This document shows, in pieces, positions 12,791 through 21,189 of a stretch of DNA of 64,000 nucleotides. The position numbers and the translations under genes were made by a program. The notes under the pieces are model-generated. The model did no database searches. It was not told the origin of the DNA and saw nothing but the letters and a program-made list of their open reading frames with translations. Source of the stretch: Martelella mediterranea (lineage in GTDB: Bacteria; Pseudomonadota; Alphaproteobacteria; Rhizobiales; Rhizobiaceae); NCBI RefSeq assembly GCF_021021415.1, contig NZ_JAINWJ010000047.1, forward strand, positions 1 through 64,000. Reading direction: 5' to 3'. Position 1 is the stretch's first letter. The number at the start of each line of letters is the position of its first letter.

Positions 12791-13900
12791 TCAACGCTCC
12801 TTCTTGCGTTTGTGCTGATCGATATACTCGCCAAGCCCAAGGCAGATCAGGAGGCTGGCGACCAGCACGAGGGTGAAGTTCTGCGGCACGCCGAGACGGC
12901 GGGCGGCGCTCTCGCTGCCGATCATCAGCGCGGAGTAGAAGAAGACGAGCACGATCGCGCCAAACCCGTTGAAGCGGGCAAGAAACACCAGCGGAATGAC
13001 CATCAGTCCATAGGCCGGATTCCAGTTGGCGGGCACATTCCCGGCAACGCCGAGGATTTCGGAGGCGCCCGCGAGCCCGGCCAGACCTGCCGACAACGCA
13101 AACGTCGCCATGGTCAGGAGCGGCACCGAAAGGCCAGCATGGGTGGCGGCGACAGGGTTGGCGCCCACCATCCGCAACCGCAGACCGAAGGAGGTGCGGG
13201 TCATCATCAAGTGGACCGCCAGAACCGCGATCAACCCCCAGATCAACCCGCTGGAAATCGAGGTATCGAACAGCCGCGGCAAACGATCGGCCACCGGAAG
13301 GGTGCGCGTCTGCGGCACTGTGGTCGCCGGGTCCCGGAAGATGAGCTTGACCAGAGTCGCGGCCAGCAGCACGCCGAGAAACGACATCATCAGCGTCGTG
13401 ATGATTTCGTTCACGCCCTGATAGGCCTTGAGCAGCGCCGGTATGACCGACCACAGCGCGCCGACGAGGGCCGCCAGCAGGAAGCCGACCAGAAGCACCG
13501 CCCAGCCGGGCAGGATGCCGACCAGGAGGGGCGCGGTCGCCGCGGCGGCGACAGCGCCGAGCAGGAACTGTCCGTCCGTTCCGAGATTCCATATCCCGGC
13601 GCGAAACGCGACGATCAGCCCGGCGGCGAGAAACAGAAGCGGCGCCATGCGGGTTGCCGTCTGCTGCAGGCCCAGTCCCGAAAACAGCGAGCGATCGAGG
13701 ATGTAGCCGTAATAGGTCAGCGGATTGACGCCCACCAGCATCAGAATGATCGCCGACAGCAGGAAGGCGGCGATGATCGGGCCGACCGTCAGCGTCAGGA
13801 TACGCTGGAACGCGCTGCGCTCGGTCACGGGGCGCGCGCTGCTGGCCGCTTCGGTCTTCGTATCCGCCGATACGGTGTTGATGTCGTCTTGCATGCTCAT
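12791..13900 (-). CDS. BMP-type ABC transporter permease 1
   Basis: Second permease of the same importer (NupP/YufP-like), 369 residues. A hydrophilic N-terminal ~35 residues precede the first membrane segment (ILTLTVGPIIAAFLLSAIILML). Family landmarks include NLGTDGQFLLGA, GVNEIITTLMMSF and RMVGANPVAATHAG. The start codon overlaps the stop of the ATPase gene by four bases, so the two are translationally coupled. The C-terminus is basic (HKRKKER), fitting a cytoplasmic end. Function follows from its partners: a vitamin or nucleoside importer, with vitamin B6 the best guess from position. Confidence 0.85.
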   Translation of the reverse strand: MSMQDDINTVSADTKTEAASSARPVTERSAFQRILTLTVGPIIAAFLLSAIILMLVGVNPLTYYGYILDRSLFSGLGLQQTATRMAPLLFLAAGLIVAFRAGIWNLGTDGQFLLGAVAAAATAPLLVGILPGWAVLLVGFLLAALVGALWSVIPALLKAYQGVNEIITTLMMSFLGVLLAATLVKLIFRDPATTVPQTRTLPVADRLPRLFDTSISSGLIWGLIAVLAVHLMMTRTSFGLRLRMVGANPVAATHAGLSVPLLTMATFALSAGLAGLAGASEILGVAGNVPANWNPAYGLMVIPLVFLARFNGFGAIVLVFFYSALMIGSESAARRLGVPQNFTLVLVASLLICLGLGEYIDQHKRKKER

Positions 13901-15510
13901 GCCGTCGCCTGTCTCACTTCTTCCTCGCCGGCCATCATCCGGCCGATGCGCAGGCGCAGGGCCTCGCCGCTGCCGTCATTTTCGACGATCCCGCGGATAC
14001 GGCCGCCTTCCATCACCGCGATGCGGTCCGACAGCGCCATCAACTCGTCGAGGTCTGTCGAGATCAGCAGCACGCCAAGGCCGCGTTCGGCGATATCGGC
14101 GATGCGCTGGCGCGATGTGTCGATGTTCTGAAGGTCCAGCCCGTAGGTGGGTTTGTTGAACACCACGACGCGGGCCTCGCCCGAAAGCTCGCGCCCCAGC
14201 AGGACCTTCTGGATATTGCCGCCCGAAAGCCGCCCGATCGGGGTGGTCTCGCTCGGCGTGCTCACCGAAAACCGTGCGATGAGTTCGCGTGCATGCTCGG
14301 CAATGCGGTGCGGACGCTCCATGCCGTTCACCCAGAAGGGCGGCTGGCCGATATCCTTGAGCACCGTGTTTTCCGAGATCGGAAAGGCGGCGACCGAGCC
14401 TTCGGACAAACGGTCATCCGTCAGGTAACGTAGCCCCTTGCGGCGGCGCTGGGCGATGGAGGCGCGGGTAATGTCCTCGCCATCGAGTTCGACGCGCCCG
14501 GACTTGAGAGGCCGCTGGCCCGCCATGGCCTCGGCCAGTTGCTTCTGACCATTGCCGTCGATCCCGGCCACGCCGACGATTTCGCCAGCTCTGAGGCTCA
14601 GGGAAATGTCGTAAAGGCCCATGACATCGGCATCGCCCTCGGTCGAAAGATTTTCGACCCTGAGAGCGACATTGTCGCGGACCGTGCTTTTCCTGTGCTC
14701 GGTGGACGTGGCCCCGGCCTCGCGGCCGAACATCAGGCGGACGATCTCGTCCACAGCCTGGTCCTCGGACATGGATTTCAATTGTTCCGGGCCCATTTCG
14801 CCGGCAAGCGCGCCCTGTTTCAGCACGGAAATGCGATTGCCATAGCGATAGGCCTCGGCAAGCTTGTGGGTGATGAAGATCACCGCCAGCCCGCTTTTGA
14901 CGAGCTGCTGCATCCGCTCGCCAAGCTCCTGCGCGCCCTGTGGCGTGAGCATGGAGGTCGCTTCGTCGAGGATCAGCACCTTGCTGTCGCGCAAAAGCGC
15001 TCGGGCGATCTCGATCTGCTGCTGCTGTCCGAGCGAAAGCTCGCCGGTCATGGCATCGAGCGGGAGGGAAAGCGCGAATTGCCGCTTCAACTCCTCCATC
15101 CGCGCCGTGATCCGGGCGCGGGGCGGACGCTGATACCAGGGCGCGCCCAGCGTCAGGTTTTCCAGAACCGTCAACGTCGGCACCAGCATGGAATGCTGGA
15201 AGACCGTGCTGATGCCGGCATCAAGGCTGGCGGAGGGGCTGGCCAGCCGGGTTTTCTCGCCATTGAGCGAGAGGTAGCCCTCGTCCGGCTGCTGAAGGCC
15301 GGAGAGAATGCCGACCAGCGTCGATTTGCCGGCGCCGTTCTCGCCCAGAAGGACATGAACCTCACCGGGATGAAATGTGAGCGACACGTTGTTGACCGCA
15401 ATCACGCCGGGAAAGCGCTTGGTTACGCCATGTACGCCAATGACGCCTGCCCCCGTTGCCGGGGACAGGTTTGTCGGGGTTGCCGCTGCATTTGCCACGG
15501 ATACGCTCAC
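13897..15510 (-). CDS. BMP-type ABC transporter ATP-binding protein (duplicated ATPase)
   Basis: Energises the importer. The 537 residues contain two fused ABC domains, as is typical for the sugar/nucleoside class. The first has Walker A LLGENGAGKST (about aa 55-65), signature LSLGQQQQIEIARALL and Walker B VLILDEATSML. The second has a degenerate P-loop (GVAGIDGNGQKQLAEA), signature LSGGNIQKVLLGREL and a weakened Walker B (VVVFNKPTYGLD), which is usual for this class. The first ~20 residues are low-complexity. It overlaps both the binding-protein gene upstream and the permease gene downstream by four bases, giving a tightly coupled four-gene unit. Confidence 0.9.
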   Translation of the reverse strand: MSVSVANAAATPTNLSPATGAGVIGVHGVTKRFPGVIAVNNVSLTFHPGEVHVLLGENGAGKSTLVGILSGLQQPDEGYLSLNGEKTRLASPSASLDAGISTVFQHSMLVPTLTVLENLTLGAPWYQRPPRARITARMEELKRQFALSLPLDAMTGELSLGQQQQIEIARALLRDSKVLILDEATSMLTPQGAQELGERMQQLVKSGLAVIFITHKLAEAYRYGNRISVLKQGALAGEMGPEQLKSMSEDQAVDEIVRLMFGREAGATSTEHRKSTVRDNVALRVENLSTEGDADVMGLYDISLSLRAGEIVGVAGIDGNGQKQLAEAMAGQRPLKSGRVELDGEDITRASIAQRRRKGLRYLTDDRLSEGSVAAFPISENTVLKDIGQPPFWVNGMERPHRIAEHARELIARFSVSTPSETTPIGRLSGGNIQKVLLGRELSGEARVVVFNKPTYGLDLQNIDTSRQRIADIAERGLGVLLISTDLDELMALSDRIAVMEGGRIRGIVENDGSGEALRLRIGRMMAGEEEVRQATA

Positions 15511-16526
15511 TCGGTCACGGTAACCAGGGCGCGGACATCTTCCGCATCGAACTTCGGCTCGACCGTGATCTCGCCCGCGATGATCTGGTCGCGCAGCGCC
15601 ATCACCTCGGTCCAGGCGGCCTCGTCGACCTGCGGCGTCTTGACGAGCTTGACGGAATCATCCGCCAGGCTGATCGCGTAGCCATGGGTGCCGAACTGGT
15701 CGGCCTTCAAGTCTTCGATCATGGCGGTGTAGACGGGCGTCATATCCCATAGAACCGAGGTCAGCAGATGGCCCTTGTCCAGCTCGGACTTGTCGCCGAT
15801 TACGTCGATGAAGAGCACGTCCGAACCGTCGGTCGCCTTGTTGGATTCAACGGCCTGGATCATGCCGAAGCTCGAGCCGTTGCCCTGACCGAAGATGATG
15901 TCGGCGCCGGCCGCGATGACCGACGTCGTCACGCGGTTACCGCCTGCGGCATCGGAATAGGCTGCCGGGCCGATGACCGAATACAGGATCTTGACGTCCG
16001 GGTTCTCGGCATGAACGCCCTCGGCGAAACCGGCCGACTGCGAGTTCCATGAGGGCGGCTCGCCGGAGACGACGATGCCGACGGTGCCCGTGGTCGTCAT
16101 CTTTGCGGCCAGACGGCCGGCAAGATAGGCGCCCTCATGGCCGGAAAGCGTGTAGTCGGCGACCAGCCCCTTCACCAGAGCGTCAGGGCTGTCGACGATC
16201 GCGACCGGCACGCCGGTTTCCTCGGCGATCTCCGGGCCGGCGGTATTGTAGCCGCTGGCATGCGCGATCATGAGGTCGGCGCCGTCGGCCGCGAGTTCCC
16301 GCATCGGCGCGCGAACATCGCCGTAGCCCAGACCTTCGGCGACGATGATTTCGACGCCGGTTGCCTCGGCGGCGGCCTTGGCCGCTTCGACGCCCTGCTG
16401 GTTCCAGCCATAGTCACTCCCTTGTTCCGGAGTGAGGATGGCTATGGTATCAACCTCCGCGGCAAATGCCGCCGGAGTCCCCAGCACCACGCTAAGCGCA
16501 ACAGAAGCAAGTAGGTTTTTCATCAT
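15507..16526 (-). CDS. BMP family substrate-binding protein, candidate vitamin B6 binder
   Basis: Periplasmic receptor that delivers substrate to the importer. The 339 residues start with a clear signal peptide (MMKNLLASVALSVVLGTPAAFA, cleavage before AEVD) without a lipobox. The mature part has the BMP/PnrA pattern: DYGWNQQG, a GFAEG block, and GADIIFGQGNG. The minus-strand leader contains AGGGAA just before the first ATG; an alternative ATG is the next codon. Known relatives bind purine nucleosides or riboflavin. Here the operon continues into pyridoxamine aminotransferase, lactonase and pyridoxal dehydrogenase genes, so pyridoxine, pyridoxal or pyridoxamine is the likely ligand; binding cannot be read from sequence. 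Confidence 0.88.
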   Translation of the reverse strand: MMKNLLASVALSVVLGTPAAFAAEVDTIAILTPEQGSDYGWNQQGVEAAKAAAEATGVEIIVAEGLGYGDVRAPMRELAADGADLMIAHASGYNTAGPEIAEETGVPVAIVDSPDALVKGLVADYTLSGHEGAYLAGRLAAKMTTTGTVGIVVSGEPPSWNSQSAGFAEGVHAENPDVKILYSVIGPAAYSDAAGGNRVTTSVIAAGADIIFGQGNGSSFGMIQAVESNKATDGSDVLFIDVIGDKSELDKGHLLTSVLWDMTPVYTAMIEDLKADQFGTHGYAISLADDSVKLVKTPQVDEAAWTEVMALRDQIIAGEITVEPKFDAEDVRALVTVTE

Positions 16527-17019
16527 GCTGTTCCCTAATTGGTTGTCAGTTTCCCGTCACAAGACGGAAGCGATTGGCAGACTTGTTGTTCTTGTTGCCC
16601 TGTCTGCTTGGGTTTTCTCATCTCCGGCCAAGGCCGAAAGTGAAGCTTATGTGCCCTATTCGGGCATTATTCATGGCACCGAAGGCGCCAATCCCGTGGA
16701 AATCTCAGTTGCCAATGAGACCGACACCTCGCTCGATTGCCGCGCGGCGCTGGCCCACTGGTATTCCGATGAACTGGGCCGCATCGCGCCCGGCCAACAG
16801 TTGACGTTGACTCTCTGGCACGACAGCAAGACCGGCGTTCTCAACCTGATGAACGCCACCGACGACCGCATGCCCGTCGAGGCCATCTGGTGCACGAGCG
16901 ATACCGCCCGCGCGCGCCTCGACCTGCCGATGAAGACCGGCAAGGCGGCTGCCGCGCTGCACTTTTCCTGCAAGACCGAAGAGGCTTCCGGGCTGAGCTG
17001 CGTTACCACGGACGACTAG
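16525..17019 (+). CDS. Small exported protein of unknown function
   Basis: I do not recognise a family. If started at the ATG at 16525 it has 164 residues with a hydrophobic stretch (IGRLVVLVALSAWVFSSPAKA) that fits a signal peptide cleaved before ESEA; a TTG at 16543 would give a more usual signal length. The mature part has cysteines in LDCRA, IWCTS, SCKTE and SCVTT, enough for two disulfides, and no membrane segment. The start overlaps, head to head, the start of the binding-protein gene on the other strand, so promoters of the two genes must lie inside each other's coding sequence unless the later TTG is used. The coding bias looks real. A periplasmic role near the importer is possible but unproven. 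Confidence 0.6.
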   Translation: MLFPNWLSVSRHKTEAIGRLVVLVALSAWVFSSPAKAESEAYVPYSGIIHGTEGANPVEISVANETDTSLDCRAALAHWYSDELGRIAPGQQLTLTLWHDSKTGVLNLMNATDDRMPVEAIWCTSDTARARLDLPMKTGKAAAALHFSCKTEEASGLSCVTTDD

Positions 17020-17410
17020 GCTCGATTTTTTCCGAGTAAGCGCTTCGCGCTCCGGCACGGTCCGGGCGCGGGCTTCGCCGGCGGACGCGGCAATGCCGAA
17101 CGCCTGGCGCATGCCGCGCGCGCCCTCAAGCGCGCCACCGGCGGCCATATCAAGGCCCGCAATCATGCGCCCCGCTACGCCACGGCGCATATCCATATCT
17201 GCGATAGAGGCGATTGTCGCCATGTCCCAAGCCCTCTGCCTTGGTGTCTTTGTTTGGAGGGAAGGATGACATAAACCAGACACACGTCAAGCAGATTGTC
17301 TGTCATTCTTTCATTCTTATGAGTTGACAAGAAGGCATTCACGCGATCAAATTTGCTTGCAATTACCCTTATCCCTGCTGGCCGCCGCCGGGCGCACGAG
17401 GTTTCAAACA
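17020..17410. other. Intergenic region upstream of the first GntR gene
   Basis: No gene can be defended here. On the minus strand a GC-rich frame runs from an ATG at 17223 (MATIASIADMDMRRGVAG...) but it continues antisense through the 16525-17019 gene, so I read it as either a shadow or the head of a lost gene. The stretch 17270-17345 is AT-richer and holds candidate control sequences: CAGACACACGTCAAG and ATTGTCTGTCAT, plus TTGACAAG. The first recurs in similar form before the AAMS hydrolase operon. Confidence 0.4.
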
Positions 17411-18082
17411 ATGCCGCCAGACCTGAACTTACGCATACTCCCGCGCACGGTGCAGCAGGAAACGGTCGAGAAGCTGCGGCTTGCGATTTTCTCCGGCGTT
17501 TTCGAACCCGGAAGCCGCCTGATCGAGAGTCAGCTCTGCGTGCAGCTCGGCATCAGCCGCCCCTCTTTGCGTGAAGCCTTGCGCAGCCTGGCGGCGGAAC
17601 GGCTCATCGACATCGTGCCCAACCGCGGCCCTTCGATACCCACCCTCACATGGGAAGAGGTCACCGCCATCTACGAGGTGCGCGAACTGCTGGAAGTCGA
17701 GGCCGCCGGGCGCTGTTCGCAGAGGATCTCCGCTGAGCAACTGCAAGCGCTTGAGAACACGCTTCATGCCTTCGAAAAGGCCGCCTCAAGCAAGGACAGT
17801 CTGGCGCGGGTGACCACTGCCGCGGACTTCTATTCCGTCATTCTCGCAAATTGCGGGAATCCGATCCTGGAGGAAATCCACCGGGGTCTGGTCGCCAGGA
17901 TCAGCCTTTTCCGCTCACGCTCGATGTCTCTGGAAGGGCGCGCCGTCAGCAGTCTGGCGGAGATGAAGGAAATTTACGACGCCATTGCCGCAGGTGATGA
18001 AAAAGCGGCCCGGAAAGCTGCCGGAAAGCACATCCTGGAGGCGATGGCGGCGACGAAGAGGTCGATGGACAGCGGGAGCTGA
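17411..18082 (+). CDS. GntR/FCD family transcriptional regulator, copy 1
   Basis: Cytoplasmic DNA-binding regulator, 223 residues from the ATG at 17411 (MPPDLNLRI). Residues ~10-75 form the winged helix (TVEKLRLAIFSGVFEPGSRL ... LGISRPSLREALRSL), and the rest is an FCD ligand domain (YEVRELLEVEAAGR, then a helical bundle). It is a close paralogue of the minus-strand regulator at 20324-20995: same length and near-colinear, with shared blocks such as NRGP, ILANCGN and FRGRSMSLEGR-type segments. Position inside the locus argues that it controls vitamin B6 catabolism, probably sensing a pathway intermediate. Which promoter it binds is not visible. Confidence 0.88.
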   Translation: MPPDLNLRILPRTVQQETVEKLRLAIFSGVFEPGSRLIESQLCVQLGISRPSLREALRSLAAERLIDIVPNRGPSIPTLTWEEVTAIYEVRELLEVEAAGRCSQRISAEQLQALENTLHAFEKAASSKDSLARVTTAADFYSVILANCGNPILEEIHRGLVARISLFRSRSMSLEGRAVSSLAEMKEIYDAIAAGDEKAARKAAGKHILEAMAATKRSMDSGS

Positions 18083-18085
18083 AGC

Positions 18086-18170
18086 GCGTTGACGCAAAGT
18101 GGACACCGGTTTCCGCCCGGACGCGCGGAACAACAGGCAGCAGGAGCACGATCCGGTTTCCGCCGGCATT
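18086..18170. repeat. Rhizobial-type intergenic repeat element
   Basis: The text GACGCAAAGTGGACACCGGT resembles a small element I remember as widely dispersed between genes in rhizobial genomes. Inside it the 12-mer CCGGTTTCCGCC occurs twice (18106-18117 and 18153-18164). Only one copy is visible in this window, so the dispersed nature rests on memory. Confidence 0.4.
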
Positions 18171-18219
18171 AATCCGGCCTTCAGGGCCATCGCTCCGGCC
18201 CACAAAGAAGGGGATCATC

Positions 18220-18291
18220 ATGACATTTCAGATCAGACAGCGCGCGGGCCGTAGCCTCACGCCCGCGGCCGCCATGGAGACATGGCGATGA
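18220..18291 (+). CDS. Possible 23-residue leader peptide
   Basis: An ATG at 18220 follows a good ribosome site (AAAGAAGGGG, 18204-18213) and opens a 23-codon frame (MTFQIRQRAGRSLT...) whose TGA (18289-18291) lies just after the pyridoxine oxidase start at 18282. The oxidase's own ribosome site (GGAGA) falls inside this small frame. The arrangement suggests translational coupling, but the peptide could also be fortuitous. Confidence 0.4.
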   Translation: MTFQIRQRAGRSLTPAAAMETWR

Positions 18292-19823
18292 CCGGCGCTC
18301 ATCCGGCCGAACAGATGATCGCGGACGTGGTCATCATCGGCGGCGGTTCAGCCGGCAGCCTGCTGGCCGCCCGGCTGAGCGCGAATCCGGCGCGCCGTGT
18401 TCTGCTGATCGAAGCCGGCGAGGAGCCCTCCGACCCCGATATCTGGACGCCCTCGGCCTGGCCCGCGCTTCAGGGCCGCGCCTACGACTGGGATTATCTG
18501 ACGGAACCGCAGGCCGGGACCTATGGGCGGGTTCACCATTGGGCGCGGGGCCGGCTGATCGGCGGATCGAGCTGCCTGCATGCCATGGGTTACATGCGCG
18601 GACACCCCGAAGACTATCAGGCCTGGGTCGATGCCACCGGCGATGCCCGCTGGAGCTGGGAATCACTTCTGCCCGTCTTCGACGCGATCGAAGACCGTCC
18701 GGACGGCAGCGGCCCGATGCCCATCTACATGCCCGACGAGGAGGTGAGCCCCCTCACCCGCGCATTCATCGAAACCGGCGTCTCGCTCGGCCTTTCGCGC
18801 CTTCCAAACCACAATGACGGCCGCATGGTCGGCGTCACGCCCAATTCGCTGAACATCCGCGACGGGCGCCGCGTCACGGTCGCCGAGGCCTGGTTGACGC
18901 CGGAGGTTCGGGCACGGGAAAACCTTCGGATTGTCACCGAAATCCGGGTGCACCGGCTGGTCATGGATGGCAATCGGGCACACCGGATCGAGGCCATTGG
19001 CCCGCACGGCCCGATCGGCATATCTGCGGATGAGATCGTCCTTTCCGCAGGCGCGCTGGAAAGCCCGGCCCTCCTGATGCGCTCCGGGATCGGACCCGAG
19101 GACGTGCTCAAGGCTGCATCGGTCGATTGCCGGATCGACATGCCGGGCATCGGCCGCAATTTGCAAGACCATCTGCTGGGCGCCGGCAATCTCTACGCCA
19201 CCCGCAAACATCTGCCGGCATCGCGCCTTCAACACTCCGAATCGATGGCCTATATGCGGGCCGGCGAATTCACCGCCACTGGGCGGCCCGAGATCGTGGT
19301 CGGCTGCGGCGTGGCGCCGATCGTCTCCGAATGGCTCCTGGCGCCCGAGGCGGGCACGGCCTATTCGTTCCTGTTCGGCGTCACCCACCCGACCAGCCGC
19401 GGGAGCCTCAGCCTCAGCGGACCGAACCTGGATGACCGGCTGATCATCGACCCGGCCTATCTGCAAACCGAACATGACCGCGCCATGTTCAGAAGCGCGC
19501 TGGAGGCCGCGCGGACGATCGGGCATGCGGACGGGCTTGCCGAATGGCGGGATCGCGAACTCGCCCCCGGCCCGCTCGGCAGCAGGGCCGAGATCGACGA
19601 ATTCATCGCGAAGGCCGTCATCACCCATCACCATCCCTCTGGCACCTGCCGAATGGGCAAGGACGACGATGCGGTTGTCGATCCGAACCTCAGGCTCAAA
19701 TCGCTCGACAATCTCCATGTGGTGGACGCTTCCGTCATACCCAGCCTGACGGCGGGACCCATCCACGCCGCCGTTCTGGCAATTGCCGAGACCTTTGCCC
19801 GCACGATGACCGCCGGCGATTGA
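18282..19823 (+). CDS. pno: Pyridoxine 4-oxidase (GMC flavoprotein)
   Basis: Oxidises pyridoxine to pyridoxal with oxygen, using FAD. The 513-residue protein is a GMC oxidoreductase: dinucleotide motif VVIIGGGSAGSLLAARL (~aa 11-27), GGSSCLHAMGYMRG loop, the second GMC signature around GALESPALLMRSGIG, and the C-terminal catalytic block HHHPSGTCRMG. GMC sequences alone do not fix substrate; the call to pyridoxine oxidase rests on the pathway context and on there being a second, distinct GMC gene (25221-26834) that fits 4-pyridoxate dehydrogenase. The two could in principle be exchanged. The ATG at 18288 is an alternative start. Upstream lie GntR copy 1 and a possible leader peptide. Confidence 0.75.
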   Translation: MAMTGAHPAEQMIADVVIIGGGSAGSLLAARLSANPARRVLLIEAGEEPSDPDIWTPSAWPALQGRAYDWDYLTEPQAGTYGRVHHWARGRLIGGSSCLHAMGYMRGHPEDYQAWVDATGDARWSWESLLPVFDAIEDRPDGSGPMPIYMPDEEVSPLTRAFIETGVSLGLSRLPNHNDGRMVGVTPNSLNIRDGRRVTVAEAWLTPEVRARENLRIVTEIRVHRLVMDGNRAHRIEAIGPHGPIGISADEIVLSAGALESPALLMRSGIGPEDVLKAASVDCRIDMPGIGRNLQDHLLGAGNLYATRKHLPASRLQHSESMAYMRAGEFTATGRPEIVVGCGVAPIVSEWLLAPEAGTAYSFLFGVTHPTSRGSLSLSGPNLDDRLIIDPAYLQTEHDRAMFRSALEAARTIGHADGLAEWRDRELAPGPLGSRAEIDEFIAKAVITHHHPSGTCRMGKDDDAVVDPNLRLKSLDNLHVVDASVIPSLTAGPIHAAVLAIAETFARTMTAGD

Positions 19824-19841
19824 CACAGGAAAGGACATGAA

Positions 19842-20222
19842 ATGAGCGTTTTTGACGAAGATCTGTTCCTCAAGGGCCTTGAACAGCGCAAGAGCACGCT
19901 CGGCGCGGACTATGTCGAGCAAAACCTTGCGGCGGCCGATGATTTCACCCGCCCGTTTCAGGAGGCGATGACGGCGTGGTGCTGGGGATTTGGCTGGGGC
20001 GACGATGTGATCCCCCCGAAGACGCGTTCAATGATGAACCTCGCCATGATCGGGGCGCTCGGCAAGATGCATGAGTGGGAACTGCACTGTCAGGGCGCCA
20101 TCAACAACGGCGTCTCCAAGGAGGAAATCCGCGCCATTATCCATGTCGTCGCGATCTATTGCGGCGTGCCGCAGGCGCTTGAATGCTTCCGCGCCGCGCG
20201 CAAGGTTCTGGAGGATCAGTGA
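19842..20222 (+). CDS. Carboxymuconolactone decarboxylase / AhpD-like protein
   Basis: A 126-residue all-helical protein of the CMD family, 18 bases after the pyridoxine oxidase stop and preceded by AGGAAAGGAC. The family block is present (TRSMMNLAMIGALGKMHEWELHCQGAINNGVSKEEIRAIIHVVAIYCGVP), but the redox CxxC of AhpD is replaced by ELHC with a single cysteine, so peroxidase-partner activity is unlikely. Gamma-carboxymuconolactone decarboxylase activity is also not expected, since no aromatic beta-ketoadipate genes are nearby. The defined pathway has no step assigned to such a protein; it may handle a reactive intermediate or side product. Confidence 0.8.
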   Translation: MSVFDEDLFLKGLEQRKSTLGADYVEQNLAAADDFTRPFQEAMTAWCWGFGWGDDVIPPKTRSMMNLAMIGALGKMHEWELHCQGAINNGVSKEEIRAIIHVVAIYCGVPQALECFRAARKVLEDQ

Positions 20223-20323
20223 GCCGCATTGTCCAGGCGCGACGTGGAGCGAGTATGCCTGCAAATCGGGCATGACGCATGTTTTCGCGCCACCGTCCGC
20301 CTGGCTGAGACAGGCCGGCGCAA

Positions 20324-20995
20324 TCAGGCCTCGTCTTCCATCGCGTGCCTGGCCGCCGCCTTGGCCTGGTCGAGATGGCGCTGCGCCGCCTCCCGCGCGC
20401 GCTTTTCATCGCCCGCGGCAATCGCATCGTAGATGTCGCGCATCTCCTGAAGGCTGTCCTCTGCGCGCCCCTCAAGCGACATGGACCGACCGCGGAAAAA
20501 ACTGATCCGCGCCACCAGCCCGCGATGGACTTCCTCGAGAATGGCGTTACCGCAATTGGCCAGAATGATCGCATAGAATTCAGCCGCCGTGGTTACCAGT
20601 TCGAGGCTGTCAGCGCTTTTCTGGGCGCGCTCGAAAGCCTTCAGCGCCCGTTCAAGCTCCTTGACCTGTTCGGGCGTGATCCGCGCGGCGCAACGGCCCA
20701 CCGCGGCGACCTCCAGAAGTTCGCGCACGTCGTAGATCTCGGTCGCCTCCTCCCAGGAAAGCTTGGGAACGAAGGGGCCTCGGTTGGGGATGATCTCGAT
20801 CAGCCGCTCCGCCTGCAGGCTGCGCAGCGCCTCGCGGAGCGACGGGCGACTGACCCCGAGCTGGGCGCAAAGCTGGCTTTCAACCAGCCGGCTGCCCGGC
20901 GGGAACACGCCGGCAATGATCGCCAGTCTCAGCTTCTCGATCGTCTGCTGCTGCACAGTTCTCGGCGTGATCCGGAGGTCCAGGCCAGGATTCAT
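20324..20995 (-). CDS. GntR/FCD family transcriptional regulator, copy 2
   Basis: A 223-residue regulator, paralogous to the one at 17411. The winged helix occupies ~aa 10-75 (TIEKLRLAIIAGVFPPGSRLVESQLCAQLGVSRPSLREAL, not quoted in full run) and the FCD ligand domain follows (IYDVRELLEVAAVGR, ILANCGNAILEEVHRGLV). The ATG at 20995 follows GAGGAAAC. It is transcribed away from the AAMS hydrolase operon, and the ~190 bases between them should contain both promoters and its operator. Two near-identical regulators flanking the peripheral oxidase genes suggest a duplication followed by division of labour between the peripheral and ring-cleavage arms. Confidence 0.88.
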   Translation of the reverse strand: MNPGLDLRITPRTVQQQTIEKLRLAIIAGVFPPGSRLVESQLCAQLGVSRPSLREALRSLQAERLIEIIPNRGPFVPKLSWEEATEIYDVRELLEVAAVGRCAARITPEQVKELERALKAFERAQKSADSLELVTTAAEFYAIILANCGNAILEEVHRGLVARISFFRGRSMSLEGRAEDSLQEMRDIYDAIAAGDEKRAREAAQRHLDQAKAAARHAMEDEA

Positions 20996-21059
20996 GGTGT
21001 TTCCTCAAGGCTCTTCAAATTATATTTCACGACTTTTCTACACGAACGACCGCGCAGAG

Positions 21060-21189
21060 GATAGCATGAGGCCCTCCGCTGTCTGCAATAATTAACGCAA
21101 GAATGTCTTACAATCTTATTGACAGCTAATAACGGGCGTGGTTCCCTGCCAACATAAAAAACAGACAGAAACGTCAAGGGAACAATGAA
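21060..21189. promoter_or_regulatory. Divergent promoter region between GntR copy 2 and the ring-cleavage operon
   Basis: AT-richer than its surroundings. It contains CAGACAGAAACGTCAAG (about 21162-21178), which resembles CAGACACACGTCAAG upstream of GntR copy 1 (~17277-17291), and further TGTCTTACAA and TTATTGACAG segments. A shared operator for the paralogous regulators is plausible. Exact bounds and function are inferred. Confidence 0.35.

Noticed and set aside
16705-17223. Minus-strand frame beginning MATIASIADMD
   Set aside because: Two thirds of it is antisense to the small exported protein, no family is recognised, and the upstream part alone is too short to defend; recorded only as intergenic content.
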